Part shown: in pieces, positions 24,979 through 37,073 of the stretch
Position numbering within the stretch: position 1 is the first letter of the stretch
How the letters are laid out: the number at the start of each line of letters is the position of its first letter
Source: Thamnaconus septentrionalis
Lineage: Eukaryota; Chordata; Actinopteri; Tetraodontiformes; Monacanthidae
Direction of reading: 5' to 3'
Length of the DNA: 64,000 nt
NCBI GenBank assembly: GCA_009823395.1
Contig: CM020517.1
Span: 11,497,501 to 11,561,500, forward strand
Made by a program: the position numbers and the translations under genes
The notes under the pieces: model-generated
The model's input: the letters and a program-made list of their open reading frames with translations, nothing else
Database searches by the model: none
What the model was told of the DNA's origin: nothing

Positions 24979-27900
24979 ATGTCTGACCATTCAGACATGA
25001 CACACCGCCACCTGAGGCTCAAGCTGCAGAGTCTCGGCCGCAGACTCGATGAACTCGAAGAAACAACAAGGAAGTTGCAGAAGTCTGAGGACGAGCTGCT
25101 CGACTTGCAGGTCAGTATAAGTTGAGTTGTTTCCCCTTTTTTGAGGGGGGAAAGCTTCAGGAGAAATCAACTGACTTGTCTGAAATTCTGTTGTCTACAG
25201 GACAAAATCATCCAGGCAGAAGGCAGCAACTCATCCCTGCTGGGTGAAGTGGAAGTCCTGCGAAAAAAACTCCTGAAAATCCAGGGAAAGGATGAGGAGG
25301 TGCGCAAAGCTGAAGATCTCTGTCGAACAGTGCGGGAGAAACTGGAAGAGGAGGAGAACCTCACAAAAAAACTGAAGGCAGAGACCGAACATCTACAGAG
25401 CAGGATGGTTGAACTGGAGAAACTGGAAGAAGCTCTGGGGAAAAGCAAGTCTGACTGCAGCCAGCTGGGCCTCAGTCTGAATGAGGAGAAAAACTTGACC
25501 AAGAAGCTCTCGTCTGAGTTGGAGGTTCTCCAAGCCCGTTTGAAGGACTTGGAGGGTTCAGAGATCAAGTTGGAAAAAGCAGAGCAAGCATTGGCAACAG
25601 AGCTGGACAAACTCAAAGGGTTCACGAAAACCTTTGTTAATGAGCGTGACAGACTTCTCGAGAAACAGAGGGAGGATGAGAAATTAATTCTAAATCTGAA
25701 AGAAAAACTGGAACACCATAAAAATTCACTTGGCCTGTCAGCAGACCCAGGTCACACAGACTTTATTCGGTCACGAATTGAGGATGAGCTCTCCTCCACC
25801 GGGTTCCTCACAAGCAAACTGGCAGGGCGCAAAAAGAGCTTCGACTATCTGAAGAGGACGGACGACAACATTGGTCTGCACAAATCAGTCAAGAACATCA
25901 GTATGGAGGGATCACAGGAAGAAGACAACAAAGTGAAAGAGCTGACGCAGGAAGTGGAGAGGCTGAAGAATCGCCTGAAACACCTGGAAATTGTGGAGGA
26001 AGATCTCAAGAGTTCAGAGTGCAAAAATGGGGAACTTCAGGAGAAATTCCAGACGGAGCGCAAGAGGGCTCGTGAGCTGGGTGAAATGGTGGAGCAGCTA
26101 AGGACGCAGCTGTGTGAAAAAGGCAAGAGTGGGAGAAACGGAACCGCCGCTGCGGATAAACATGGCAACGGAAGCACTGATATTTACCCGAACTGCCCTG
26201 CCAAGGTCCTTGAGAACGGTAAAGCGGAAACTGAGGATATTGTGGTGAAAAGTAGTTTCAGACAAGAGAAACCCAAGCATAGGAGCGCCGCAACGTTCTC
26301 AGAGCCGAGTTCCACCAAGTACAGAAACAGCAGGGAGCATTCACCGCAGCATAAGAGAGAGACCAAGCTGAGGAGCAGAGAGCTGAGCAACTCGGAGGAC
26401 AGCTCCCCCAAGTCAGCCAGGCGAGCCCTCAGTCCCGCCCACAAGAGCAGGAGGACGCCCAGAGCTCAAGCTATTGCGGTCTCATCGGACAACGGTGTGA
26501 GGGACGCAGGACGTGGGACTGAGGAAAAGACACGGGGAACAAATCTGTACTCTGCCAACACGTCTTCTAGTGAGGTGAAAAAGGCGTCCGTCCTCAGTCG
26601 ATACCCCCCGGCAGCCAATGACCAGAAGCCTCTGAGGATGACTCACAGACAGACTGACGGGGAGATTAAGAAGAGCAGGTTGGAGACGTTTTCAAGACTG
26701 TATGCAGGCAGCGACAGCGAGTCAAACAACTCCGATGTCGTGCCGGAAAGTTCGGCGGAGGTAGGCGGTACCGCCGGCTCTGAGAGGGACACGGCATCCG
26801 CCTCTGATCAGGAGTCGACGGATCAGGCTCCGGAATCCGTGTCTTCATCCGCCGCCTCCACCCTTTCAAAGGCCAATGGCTCCTACACGGCCTACAGGTC
26901 CAATATGGCGTCCCTCCTGCCCAATGACCAGGGTTCAGAGGGTCATTCATCCGCCTCTGAAACTGAGTCCACTGGCTCAAGGCCCTCTGAGCCAGAACCT
27001 GCGCCTGAAACAGCTTCCACAGCTATAAGCAGCAGGACTAACAGGTGTCCCAGATATTCTCATGTGCAGGAATTGCACTCGGAGGGCTCTTCAACCAGGT
27101 TTTCCTTCGATGAGGAACCTCACAGCAGGACGCTGTCCGCTGACGGAGGCCACCAGGGATCCACGCACGGCACATCAGGACTCGAGATCCAGCGGGTGTG
27201 CAGTCCGCGGGAGTCGTTGAGGTCCAAAGCCGTTATCAAGCCGGCCATTGTTGAAATTGACAAGAAGGAAATGATGATTTCTGAAGCTCTGTCCTCAAAC
27301 GGGAAGCCCAGAATCTCCACCAAACCGATCGTGACCAGCAGTATCACCATCTACCCCAACGATCCAAGCTCTTCCAGGACCAGCAGTCGCAGCAGCAGTG
27401 TGTCCAGCGAAACCCCGCCAGTCAAAGAACGCCATACCTCCACCAGTAACATCCTTATAGGTACGAGCAAGGCAGCGTATTCCATTACAACAAGTGTAGT
27501 TTTTCTGAAAAAACTGAACAAAGTTAATCAAGAATAGTCTTTGAGAACCTTAAGTCTGTGAAGAGAACCTTCACAGACTTAATTAAGAATGATATTAATC
27601 AAGTTAGTCGGAGTTTAAATAAATTATTGGCAAGCTCTCTGACATTGAAGTGGAGCAGCAATTTTGATTTTGTACTGGGGTAAGTCATGTTACCAGCAGC
27701 ATTCTAGTGTACAAATTACCCAGGTGCTTGATAATGGTGGACCTCTACCCACGTGGATGTTTTAAACCCATGCTGAAGACTGACTGACGTTTTCTTCTAT
27801 AAACACGTGGGACTGTATATTTCTTGCATATCCTTTCTGAATTCATGAGCTGCTTTGCTGAACAATTTTTTTGTTTTTTCATTGCTTTTAATTCCTTCAT

Positions 27901-30900
27901 TCCAGGCCCCAGCAGTGAACACCATGGCAGCGTCTCTGTTCCGTATGAGATCTCCATCCCGAAGAGTGACATAACCTCGTGGCCCACCCAAGACCAGCAC
28001 CTCGGGGCTGACGACATCAACGACTCCTCCTCCTCGAGGTCCAAACTCCAAAACTCCTCCAGAGCAGAAACATCCGCAGGCCACCCATCTTCTCAGCGCA
28101 GCAGCCTCAGCCTCCAGACGGCGTACAGCGCCAGCACTGCAGACTGCAACGACACAGAGTCGGGCTTCGAAAGCAGCAGCAGCAGCACTACGACGGTCAC
28201 TAGCTGGAAACACCAAAAGCAAAGCCCTCATTCCCGGGACGACGGTGCAACGGACACAAGGAGCTTGACCGTGAGGAGCACCTGGAGGAACAAGGGCGCG
28301 GCGCACGTGGAGGAAAGTGGCAAAGGGAAAGGAGGAAAATCTGCGCTGGCTGACGGTGGGTCGGAGGACGAGGCCGAGGCATCACTGATGTGGAGGGCAT
28401 ACCGGGCGAACACCACCGACACTGAGGAGAGCATCAGCAGTGGGACAGGAGCTGGTGGAAATACTGAAGCTCAGAGGGGATCCAAGCCGTCCCCTGCCGA
28501 GGTGAGGTTAACTCCACAATGTAAAGGGGTGAGTCTGGGCACGAATGTGGGCCAAACGTCGCTGAACTCTTTGCTGTGCTTTGTTGTTGTAGACGTACAT
28601 GCGCAAAATCAACAGTGCAGTAACAAGAGACGGCGAAGAGCCAGGGTTCCGCCGAGCCAAGCGCTCAGAGTCTCCCAGTGTGGAAGCCGGAGGCGCGGGG
28701 AAAGTCATACCTCATGCACCTGTTACCTCTCAGTCCTGGGCCCGATCCTACACGCAACCACAGGTACAACAAGCAACCCTCCCTGCCTGTCTAGATAGAA
28801 TAATATACAATTGTTTGCATTTTTCCTTTATAACAGACACTCATATATTTTAGATCTTATCTTCATACCTCTACATGTTTCAACTGTAGCTTCCGTCTTC
28901 CTCAGAAGATCACCTGGGTGGTCTTGTGTGACGCGTTTATATCAGCTGGTTTTCCAGGGCATGAATCCCATTCAGTTCTAAAAATAATGTTGAAAAGCGC
29001 AACAATCTTGCAGTTTCTGACTTGCCTGAAGTGTTTTGGCGCTCTCTTTTACGACTTTCTGCGACACGCCTGTCTGCAAATAGTTTTAGCATAAAAGCCG
29101 TGGAAATGCATTCACGAGGCTGACCTCCAGGTGCGTCCACTTGTATGAGAGCCTCAGCCTGTGTTTTTCCCCCCTGACGCCAGGCTGTGCGACTTTGAGC
29201 TTAGCGCAGCAGTTCTGTGGGCCCCACTCCTGCTGCACCAGCGAGCACAAAGGGGAAAGGGTGGGCTGAGAACAGAGTGAGGATGGAAATTAAAAAGACC
29301 TCAACGGGGGGAAGCGAAGGTTAGCAAACCTCAAGGAGAAGAAAATAGCTTTCTCTTACTTGAGTGTGGCACCACATTGAAATCCCTGCCAAGCTGTTTG
29401 CTATTCTGCGCAAACATTAGTCGAGGCAAGTGCTTAAACACTCGTTTCTTTGTAACGTGTGGATGCCGCCAACGAAAGACAAAGTTTCAGTGGTATTTTT
29501 TTCATATCCTGTTACGTGCGTATCTCACTATTTTAGGCTTTTATTTTAGGAAAACCACGAAAGATGGTTTTCAGATACGCCAGTTGTCATTTCTGCTCAA
29601 ATTTTTTTGTAACAGTCACTCAAAGTCTAACCTACCTAAAAGCCACAATCAGACCTCAAACTCCTTGCATGTCTAACTGTTTAGTCAATAGGGAGACAAA
29701 GTTTACACAAGCGTTTGGAGTAGGAAGTGAAAACCACTAATAGATGTTTGCATTAAGTCTAGGCATTTTGGAAAATATGCCCCGTTTTTTTTCTTCCCTG
29801 TTGAATAAACTCAGTGACACGACTGTGGAGGAGCATCAGTACCATTTTCCAAACATTGCTCAAATTGTACAGTGTTGTGTTGCGACAGAAGTTGCACCGG
29901 CTTATTCCTTTTGTGCTCTCAGAAGGCTACATCAGCAGAACAAAGTGATGTCACAGCCCAGATGTGGAAGAGATGCTTTTAGGGTCTGCAGCAAGGATCC
30001 CCAGTCAGATGAACTGCAGACACAACTGTGATGACCCCTCAATAACAAATATTAACTCTTATTGAAATCTGTCCAACACCGAGCACTGAGTCCAGCACCC
30101 ACCTTTAACACCGATGAAGAGCAGCTAGAATGAGAATCAGTTTCCTTTTTTTTGTCTGGGACTCCGCCTCTCTCCTCTGTTTCAGCCATCATCCAAGACC
30201 GGCTGAGCCTCCGGCCATAGATTTATGGTTGCCCGTCAGGGTCGGTGCCTCCATCAGTCCCGCCGCGTGGCCTTGACCCCGGCGCTACATATTTATGAAG
30301 GCAACCATTTAATTTCAATTCAGCTCATGAGTCTCCCAGTCTCCCCTTTCTGACCCCCGTCCCCACATCACTCATTCTCCATGACCCCTTTACCTTTGAG
30401 GGCTGGAAAGGAGAAGGGGAAAAAAAATTGACCTGAATGTACCGACTGTGAACGGGTAGCTCAGCAGCAGCCTTCCCAGCAGCCTCCTCTTTGTTGTGCC
30501 TCCTGCGAGTGTTTTATCAATTGTCACCTATTACAGGAATTCCTGAAAGCCACATGGTTTACACTGCGGTGCAATAAAAAAAAAAAAAATCTCGTTCTCC
30601 CTGCAGCAAAAAAGAAAAGCACAACGAGCGATACAAAAGTGGGCTTTTGAAGCTGTGCAGCCGATTGTCTTTGGCTCAGATTTCTCTGGACATTTCAGCA
30701 GTCTGAACAACGTCCCTTCCCAAGAGGTTTGGATAAGTACAGTTTCAGTTTGGACAGTGGGAGGATGGGATTAGTTTGCAACTGCGCCTGTGTCAAAGCA
30801 TCAAGAGTTGACGCAGAGAGACTGCATGAGCGCATCGCAGGATGAGGAATGTCTTCATCAGCCGATCATCCGACTGATCTCCTATTCCCCCGCTGTCGGT

Positions 30901-33900
30901 GTTCATCCATCCCTGGCCCCTGAGCTCAGTCCGCTCAGCCGTCTGTGTGTCAAGATAATATTTCAGACGTTCGCCTCTCCAAAATTCTCTTTGCACCACT
31001 GACTGAAAAATGTGCGGTTTCGACAGAAGTCAAAAGCCTGCGTGGCTCCCAGTAATCAGAGTGGAGCGGAGCTTAGCCAGCGTCTCCTTCTTGTCTTGCG
31101 TCAACAAAGCCTTGCTGATGAGTAAGTCACAATCGATCCGGCATCATTAAGCAGGAGGCGACACTCTAAATTCCTCTAAAGTACCCTGCAGCGGTCGGAG
31201 CAACCCGAGAAACTATTGATTAGCTTTCTTTCTTTTCTCATGCCTAAATTATTTAGATGTCATTTATTCAAAATGCCTGTGGGATATAAAATATTGCCCT
31301 TTTACCAAGTGAAGGACATGGTTTTATCCCTCCGGCCTTATATAATTGTTGCCACAAAATGTCTATATCTCCTCAGCCAATGTGGAATTAAATCAAGGCA
31401 ATGACATTTTTGCGAACTCCAAGGAGAAGAAAGTACAGCTGGCACTGGAGATTATTTCCATCATTAATTTGATTACTTTGCACAATTTGATGGAGGGAAA
31501 AATTAGTCCTAATGGTAGAAAGTTCACCTTAGAATTTCCCCGGGGTTAGAGGGTTAGGTTTCTTCGCATCCAACCAACAGCTTAAAATCCTATAAAATGT
31601 CTATTTCCTGTCCAAACAAATGACCTACTTGATTGGGGGGGGGCAGTGTCACAGCCTGCCCCTGTCGCTGCCTCCACTCGTGCCGCACCTGCCTTCAGCT
31701 CAGTTTCCCTCACACCACTGCCCACCCCAGCCCGATTGGTTTTTGCCATATGTGCTACTCTTTGACCTGTATTTTCTGTTCATCTCTGACTCCTCTGCTT
31801 CTCACAAACTAGCCTTTCACTCAATTATGCAACTGTTGGGCTGCACTTGGGTTTTTTGCGGCATCTCCATCAAGCTGTAGCTGATCCTGTTGTTCAACGA
31901 GTGTGATCGCTGCTGTGGCCTAACTCTCGGGACCCCATTTTCGTTAGAACTGCGTTTGGTCCGAGCTTTAAAACGGCGACTGCTTGCTCTCTGTAGGCCT
32001 CACTCTCCCCCTCGGAACAGAACAGAACAACACTGTAGTAACCACAGTGAGAGGAAACCTCAGCCCCTACGTGAATGGGCCGTGAACTTATGTTTGGCCA
32101 AGGACAGCGGGGCCGACGCGGCCACTGAGTGAGATACCAAAACATCCTTTGTGAAGTCGAAACGCCAGTGGCAGCACGGTGAAATGTGGGATCAGGGCTG
32201 CTCGCCTGATGTGACCCTCAACAGAGAGAGCTGTGTGGAATAATAGTCTGCGCCACAGATGAAATTGCACTGCGGGCTGCTTGCGGATGGAAGAACATTT
32301 TTGAAGATCGTACTAATGAGTCCTGAAAAGATTTTTTTAACAGAAAAACTGAAAAAAATGCTGTTTATACATCGACATGAGTTAACAGATTGTTGTTTGG
32401 GCAAACGGACCACAAGTTCCACCTGTTTGGCGGAGAGCATTACGTTGCTGAGGGCTGATTTTTGAGTTTCGATTGGCACGGCCACGCCAATCCTTTAAAA
32501 TTGAGTGTCAGGCTGAGGGCAGAGGGGTTTATTTAAAAAAGGTAATTAGTTCTACCAAAGGTCCTCCTCTTCTGCTGCTGCAGTTCAGTCTCACTAAAAA
32601 GAGGCATCATCCCGCTGTTGGCTTCCATAGTGGAAATTGTATAAATAACTTTTTTTCAGATTCAGCATTTAGACAGGGTTAAACATGAAGGTTATGCACT
32701 CTCATGTAAAAGTTTCCAGTTGAGCAGAGGTGAACATTAGCTCATGCACGAGCTGACAATTGGCCCTTCTGGCCTTGTCTTGCCATATTTAGAGGAACAT
32801 GACTACTTTCCTCAGCTGACGACTGTTCCCGCACTAAGCTCATAAGATGCGGATTGAAAGCTGGCTTCTCATCAGAGGTGTCACTGGTGTCATCAATGAA
32901 ACTCTTTTTGTCCTTGTCCAATCACATAATCAATAGCTGTCAGGAAGAAGTTACTGTCTGTGTTGTATGGTAATGTACATCACATTACTACACACGTCTG
33001 TAACAGCAGCAGTTTCCTGTCGCTCCCCTTTGTGTAGCAAGGCAACACCTTGCATTTATTGTAAGCTCACCCAACAGAACTTGCGCCAGATCTTAACTTT
33101 CTTAATCCTGTTCCAGTGTTCCAAACAATGCCCAACCTCCTGCTGGTCGGGCTGGAAACCCATTACATGGCCACCGTGTGAAAGCCCACTTCCCAGCTTT
33201 GCAGCACTGGCTTACCATAGAAGGAGAATGTACCACTCTCCCGTTTCCTCCCCACAGTGACTAAAGCAGGAAGTGACCACACTGAGCAACGCCTCCCTGG
33301 CAGGGTTCACTGGTGACTGATTTCCTGTCTGTTGCCCCTGGAGATGGGGGGGGGGGAGGGGGGGGGTTAAGGCAGTCTAGCAGGGCTCCATTAAAGCCAA
33401 TTATTGAGAACGCATTCTAAAACTGCATCGGAAGCCAAAAAACTCCAACCCACCAAATGTCACTAATTATGGTGCTTTTTAAAGCTGAAATTACAGGAGT
33501 GGGCTGCTGTTGCCGCGCACCCCAGGAACTGCAGCGTCATCCCGGCTCGCTCCCTCTCTGACTCTCAGGGTTATTGAGGATATGAGAGGGGACGTGCTGG
33601 TGCAGCCAATGCAGACAGGCAACAGGAGAGGGTTTGTTTTCTAGTCAGTCTACCAAAGTATAAATCTCTCAACTAGGGGGGTTGCATTTGAGGTTTTGGT
33701 CTGGGATTTTTTTCGCCCCTCCCTGGCAGGAGTCCACGCCGTGTCACACACCAGTTAACATAAATACCTAGCAGTTAATTCCTACATCACACAAAAGTCC
33801 AAACTGAAAGTCCACCTTTGCTCTCTTCAGAGAATGAGATAAATGAGCTCCAATTGTCTGGCTTTCCAACAAGATCAACACCAAACCAGCCCATTGAGCA

Positions 33901-34226
33901 AACTGGGACTTTCTCCAGCTGCTAGTTCAGACTGTGAAGAAGAATCTGATTTTTATCTATTTGTTTATTTTTAACATTTCAAGGCCGCAGATGGCATGCA
34001 GTCCAGCGCAAACTTGACCCGCAGCCCGGCCGCTTGGAGGAGGCCGATACCCACCGGTGACTCTCACCACCTGGGGAGCTCTTACGAGAGGGCATCCAAG
34101 ACGGCAGGCGCCTCCTCTAGAGGGGAGATGTGGTCCAGCCGGGGTCAAGGGTCAGGGAGCAAAGCCGAGGGCAGGAGCGGAGCCGGCAGCAGGCCGTGGA
34201 GCCATCGACAGTCCGAGCATCATTAG
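24979..34226 (+). CDS. luzp1: Leucine zipper protein 1 (LUZP1), five coding exons, 1133 aa
   Basis: LUZP1 is a coiled-coil protein of the actin cytoskeleton, centrosome and ciliary base. Coding exons: 24,979-25,110; 25,201-27,460; 27,906-28,501; 28,593-28,763; 33,984-34,226 (stop 34,224). All boundaries are AG/GT and the phases close: 44 codons, 952 across exons 2-3, 57, then 80 plus stop. The start exon opens at an acceptor ending 24,797, giving 181 nt of 5' UTR before the ATG. Residues 1 to about 224 and about 286-354 are heptad-rich Leu/Lys/Glu coiled coil. The remainder is a long Ser-rich disordered tail with basic [16 protein letters not shown] patches, as in vertebrate LUZP1 (human 1076 aa). 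Exon 2 alone supplies two thirds of the protein. Reading through its donor adds a short unrelated tail ending at 27,537. The family call is firm. The final exon is less certain because it follows a 5.2-kb intron and I recognised it by frame and splice sites, not by similarity. Confidence 0.9.
28764..33983 (+). other. luzp1: luzp1 intron 4 (5.2 kb)
   Basis: Begins with GTACAAC after the codon for Gln1053 and ends with TTTCAAG before Ala1054. It has no coding exon I can support. It contains segments with a conserved-element look near 30,170-30,330 and 31,190-31,560 and a long G-run near 33,346-33,367. Confidence 0.6.
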
Positions 34227-35850
34227 ACCTCTGCAGAAGAACAGGTACGGGAAGAGAGCAGGACTCTCACCTCTTCACAGCCTACGATTGTCATTCATTC
34301 AAGTGGAGTCAGCGTTAAGCCCAGAAGCTGCAGAAATGTCACATCTCTCAAAGGCCTTTTCGCATAAAATCCCCTGTGTCAAGATAACCTGATACTGCTT
34401 AAATCGTAGAAGACGATAAAATGCACACTCTCACAGCTCATGAATCATGTTGAGCTATACACAAATACCCTGTCTAAGTGACGTTCTATCAAATCAAGTA
34501 TCTGTCCTTCATCCATGTCAAGTTTCTGCTTTCAAGCCAGTATTTCTTTCATTTCACTTGGGAAAATAAATGAAGTCTAAATTTACTATGGTTTTACATG
34601 TAAATGAACCATCAAACATCTATTTTGGCCATAATCAGGGCGAAGTTTTTCTAAGATATCCTCCCACTTCTTTTTCTCCCTCTGCAGCTCTCCAATGATC
34701 CTACAATGACAAACTTCAGTCTCATCTTCAGGTGACTTCACCGCTACATCTTCCAAAACCATCTATGAGAAAAAAAAAAGCAAATGAGCACTTGCATCCA
34801 CGTGAAACGGCAATACTACCGACATCCTGACTTTGACCCCAAGTGCGAGGAAGCAAAAGCAGAACTCTCTCCGTCCCATAAGGGTCATGAGTGGAAAGAC
34901 AGTTTTACCTGTTCCTTTTTTTTTTTTTTTTCCTTTTTTAATGTAGACGCCTCACCAGCCCATGTTCTCCTCTTCTGCTCCTCGTGCTGGATGTATTATA
35001 GTGTAATCCTTAAACCTGACAAGGGAGAGGTTGGCATGCTGGAGATTGCTGGAGGTTTTTTTTTCCCCGCATGCCAGCGAGGTTGAGAGAAAGAGGGACA
35101 CGGACCATAAGAAATGCCTTTTCAGGAGGACCAATGGAGCGACCTCGACAGAGCTGCTCCGCCTCACAGTTTCAACCCTTCTTCATTGCTAAAGTGTCTG
35201 ATTCATTCTGCTTGAAGATGTGACCAAAAGGCAAATTACTGTATTTGCTTATGTGTAGTATCACAATCACCTTTTTCTGACTCAAGTTAGAGTACTTTTC
35301 ACAGGCACACCTGCTTTTTGCCACATTTTCTCATTATCAAAAAGCCCTGCTCACAAAAACACAGCACCCGTTTCCAAGTCTTTGGTTTGTTTTCATCCGC
35401 GACCACAGCTCCAAATTAGATACTACCAGATAAACATTTGCATGTTTCTAAGACACTAAAGAGCACTTGAAGACATGCGACACAGCATGTATTCTGCCTC
35501 AACGACTGTTGGATGGCTTAATTTCATTTCTCTAAGTCCTGCACCTGAAGATCATTTTTTTGTTTTTTCGTTTAGTTTTTTTCAGAAATGCTTCCCATTC
35601 TCCGTTTTTTTCCTTTCCAACTCAGCCATATCAAGACAAACAAATCATACTTTGCACGCAATGAAATGCAATGCACACGTAGAGATAAAAGGGGGAGAGG
35701 GCGGGGCCTGTTTATAACCTCAAATCATGCTACAATTGTCATGGTGCTTATAGTCTGACAGCTGTTGCAACTGTCTCCATCTGTGTATTTTTTTAGCATA
35801 GCAAAACAAATAAATAAATAAAAATGATGGGTTTAGTTTTTAACTCAACA
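34227..35850 (+). other. luzp1: luzp1 3' UTR with a probable intron and first poly(A) signals
   Basis: Eighteen bases past the stop lies AACAG followed by GTACGG at 34,245, a good splice donor. A CTCCCTCTGCAG acceptor ends at 34,687. This suggests a 3' UTR intron of 443 bases. Three overlapping AATAAA hexamers at 35,809-35,822, followed by a T/GT-rich stretch, are the first strong poly(A) signal. A stop this close to the last junction (under 50 nt) would not trigger nonsense-mediated decay. Confidence 0.5.
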
Positions 35851-36497
35851 GTGTGCTTTGGATTACCAGCAGACTGGATCTGGTCAGAATCAAAATATTT
35901 TCACTGCTGCTGTAAATACTGTGTTCATGCCAGCCGCTCATAGGAAGACATGAGACTTTGAACCACAAGGAGCTGACAGTCCAGGAACAGATTTTTTTTG
36001 CTTTTGTTTTTTAGAAGTGGCCAGTAATAAAATGTGTTGGGTTTTTTTCTGTCGGCAAACGGTGTATAACCATCTGTGACTGTTGTCCAACTTTTGTGTG
36101 CTGTCGCGAGGCGAGTGGAGGGGCCTTCTAAGATCCTCCTGCTGGATTTTAAGGGTCTGACGCTCATGATTCATTTCAGTTTCGACAGGCGACGTGAGCT
36201 TTGATCCCGCAGCGGAATTTATGAACGCCGAATGCGGCTGCAAATTACTGACTGCTGGATGTGCCCGAGCCGACACGACTCCAGTCTTTGTCTGTCTGAC
36301 AGGATCATGTAACCATAAATGTGACAACTCGGGACACATGGAATCTGTTGAAGAACTTTTTGGGTTGTTTTTTTTGTTTGTTTGTTTCAAGTTTTTGTTG
36401 TGCATCTCAGTCAGAGTGCATTTCTCCATTCTGTGTTCTATCAGCTGTGTCCTAGCAGTGATATTTATTAGTCTCCATCCGTGCACAGGCTTTTTAT

Positions 36498-36522
36498 CAT
36501 TATTATTATTATTATTATTATT
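36498..36522. repeat. (ATT)n trinucleotide microsatellite
   Basis: About eight tandem ATT units. Confidence 0.93.
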
Positions 36523-36673
36523 GTAAAAACAAGATGGTTTGCCCAGGGGCAGGAGCCCAATCTGTCGCTGCTTTGTCACTTTATCGTTTATACAAGCAGG
36601 AGATTATATGCAATTCCCACCTTCCAGTGTCTCTAATCATAGCGTACTTGTAGATCAGGGGTGATGACTGTGT

Positions 36674-37073
36674 AATGATAAGTCCGGGCTGCAGTGTTTG
36701 TTTACCTTTAGAATGCGTATTTTCACTAATGTCCGTGTCTTTTATCCTCTGCTAGAACTATAGCATTTGCATATACAGGCTTATGATGATTACACCTCTT
36801 CTCCAGCTTTTTCAACACACAAATGGCTGCAGTTTCCTTCACGAAAGTGATATTCATTGCCTTGAGGTAGCATGAGGGAGGTACATGATAGATGGTCCAG
36901 AACAACTTTTAATGATAAGTCTCACTGTTGCAGTGTTTGTTTACCTTTAGAATGCGTATTTTCACTAATGTCCGTGTCTTTTATCCTCTGCTAGAACTAT
37001 ATATACGATATTCATCCGTGCCTTGAGGTAGCAGTGAGGGAGGTACATGTAGATGGTCCAGAACAACTTTTAG
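36674..37073 (+). repeat. Imperfect tandem duplication, 237-bp offset
   Basis: The segment starting AATGATAAGT at 36,674 recurs from 36,911. A stretch of about 72 bases (from GCAGTGTTTG at 36,691 and again from 36,930) is identical, and the two copies share the ending GGTCCAGAACAACTTTTA. The second copy lacks an internal piece of about 85 bases that includes ATATACAGGCTTATGATG. The first is therefore about 237 bases and the second about 163. Confidence 0.9.

Noticed and set aside
25167..25625. 152-codon minus-strand frame opposite luzp1 exon 2
   Set aside because: Antisense shadow of the coiled-coil coding exon, with Ser/Phe-rich reverse translation of Glu/Lys codons.
27797..28306. 169-codon minus-strand frame opposite luzp1 exon 3
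   Set aside because: Antisense shadow of the real exon.
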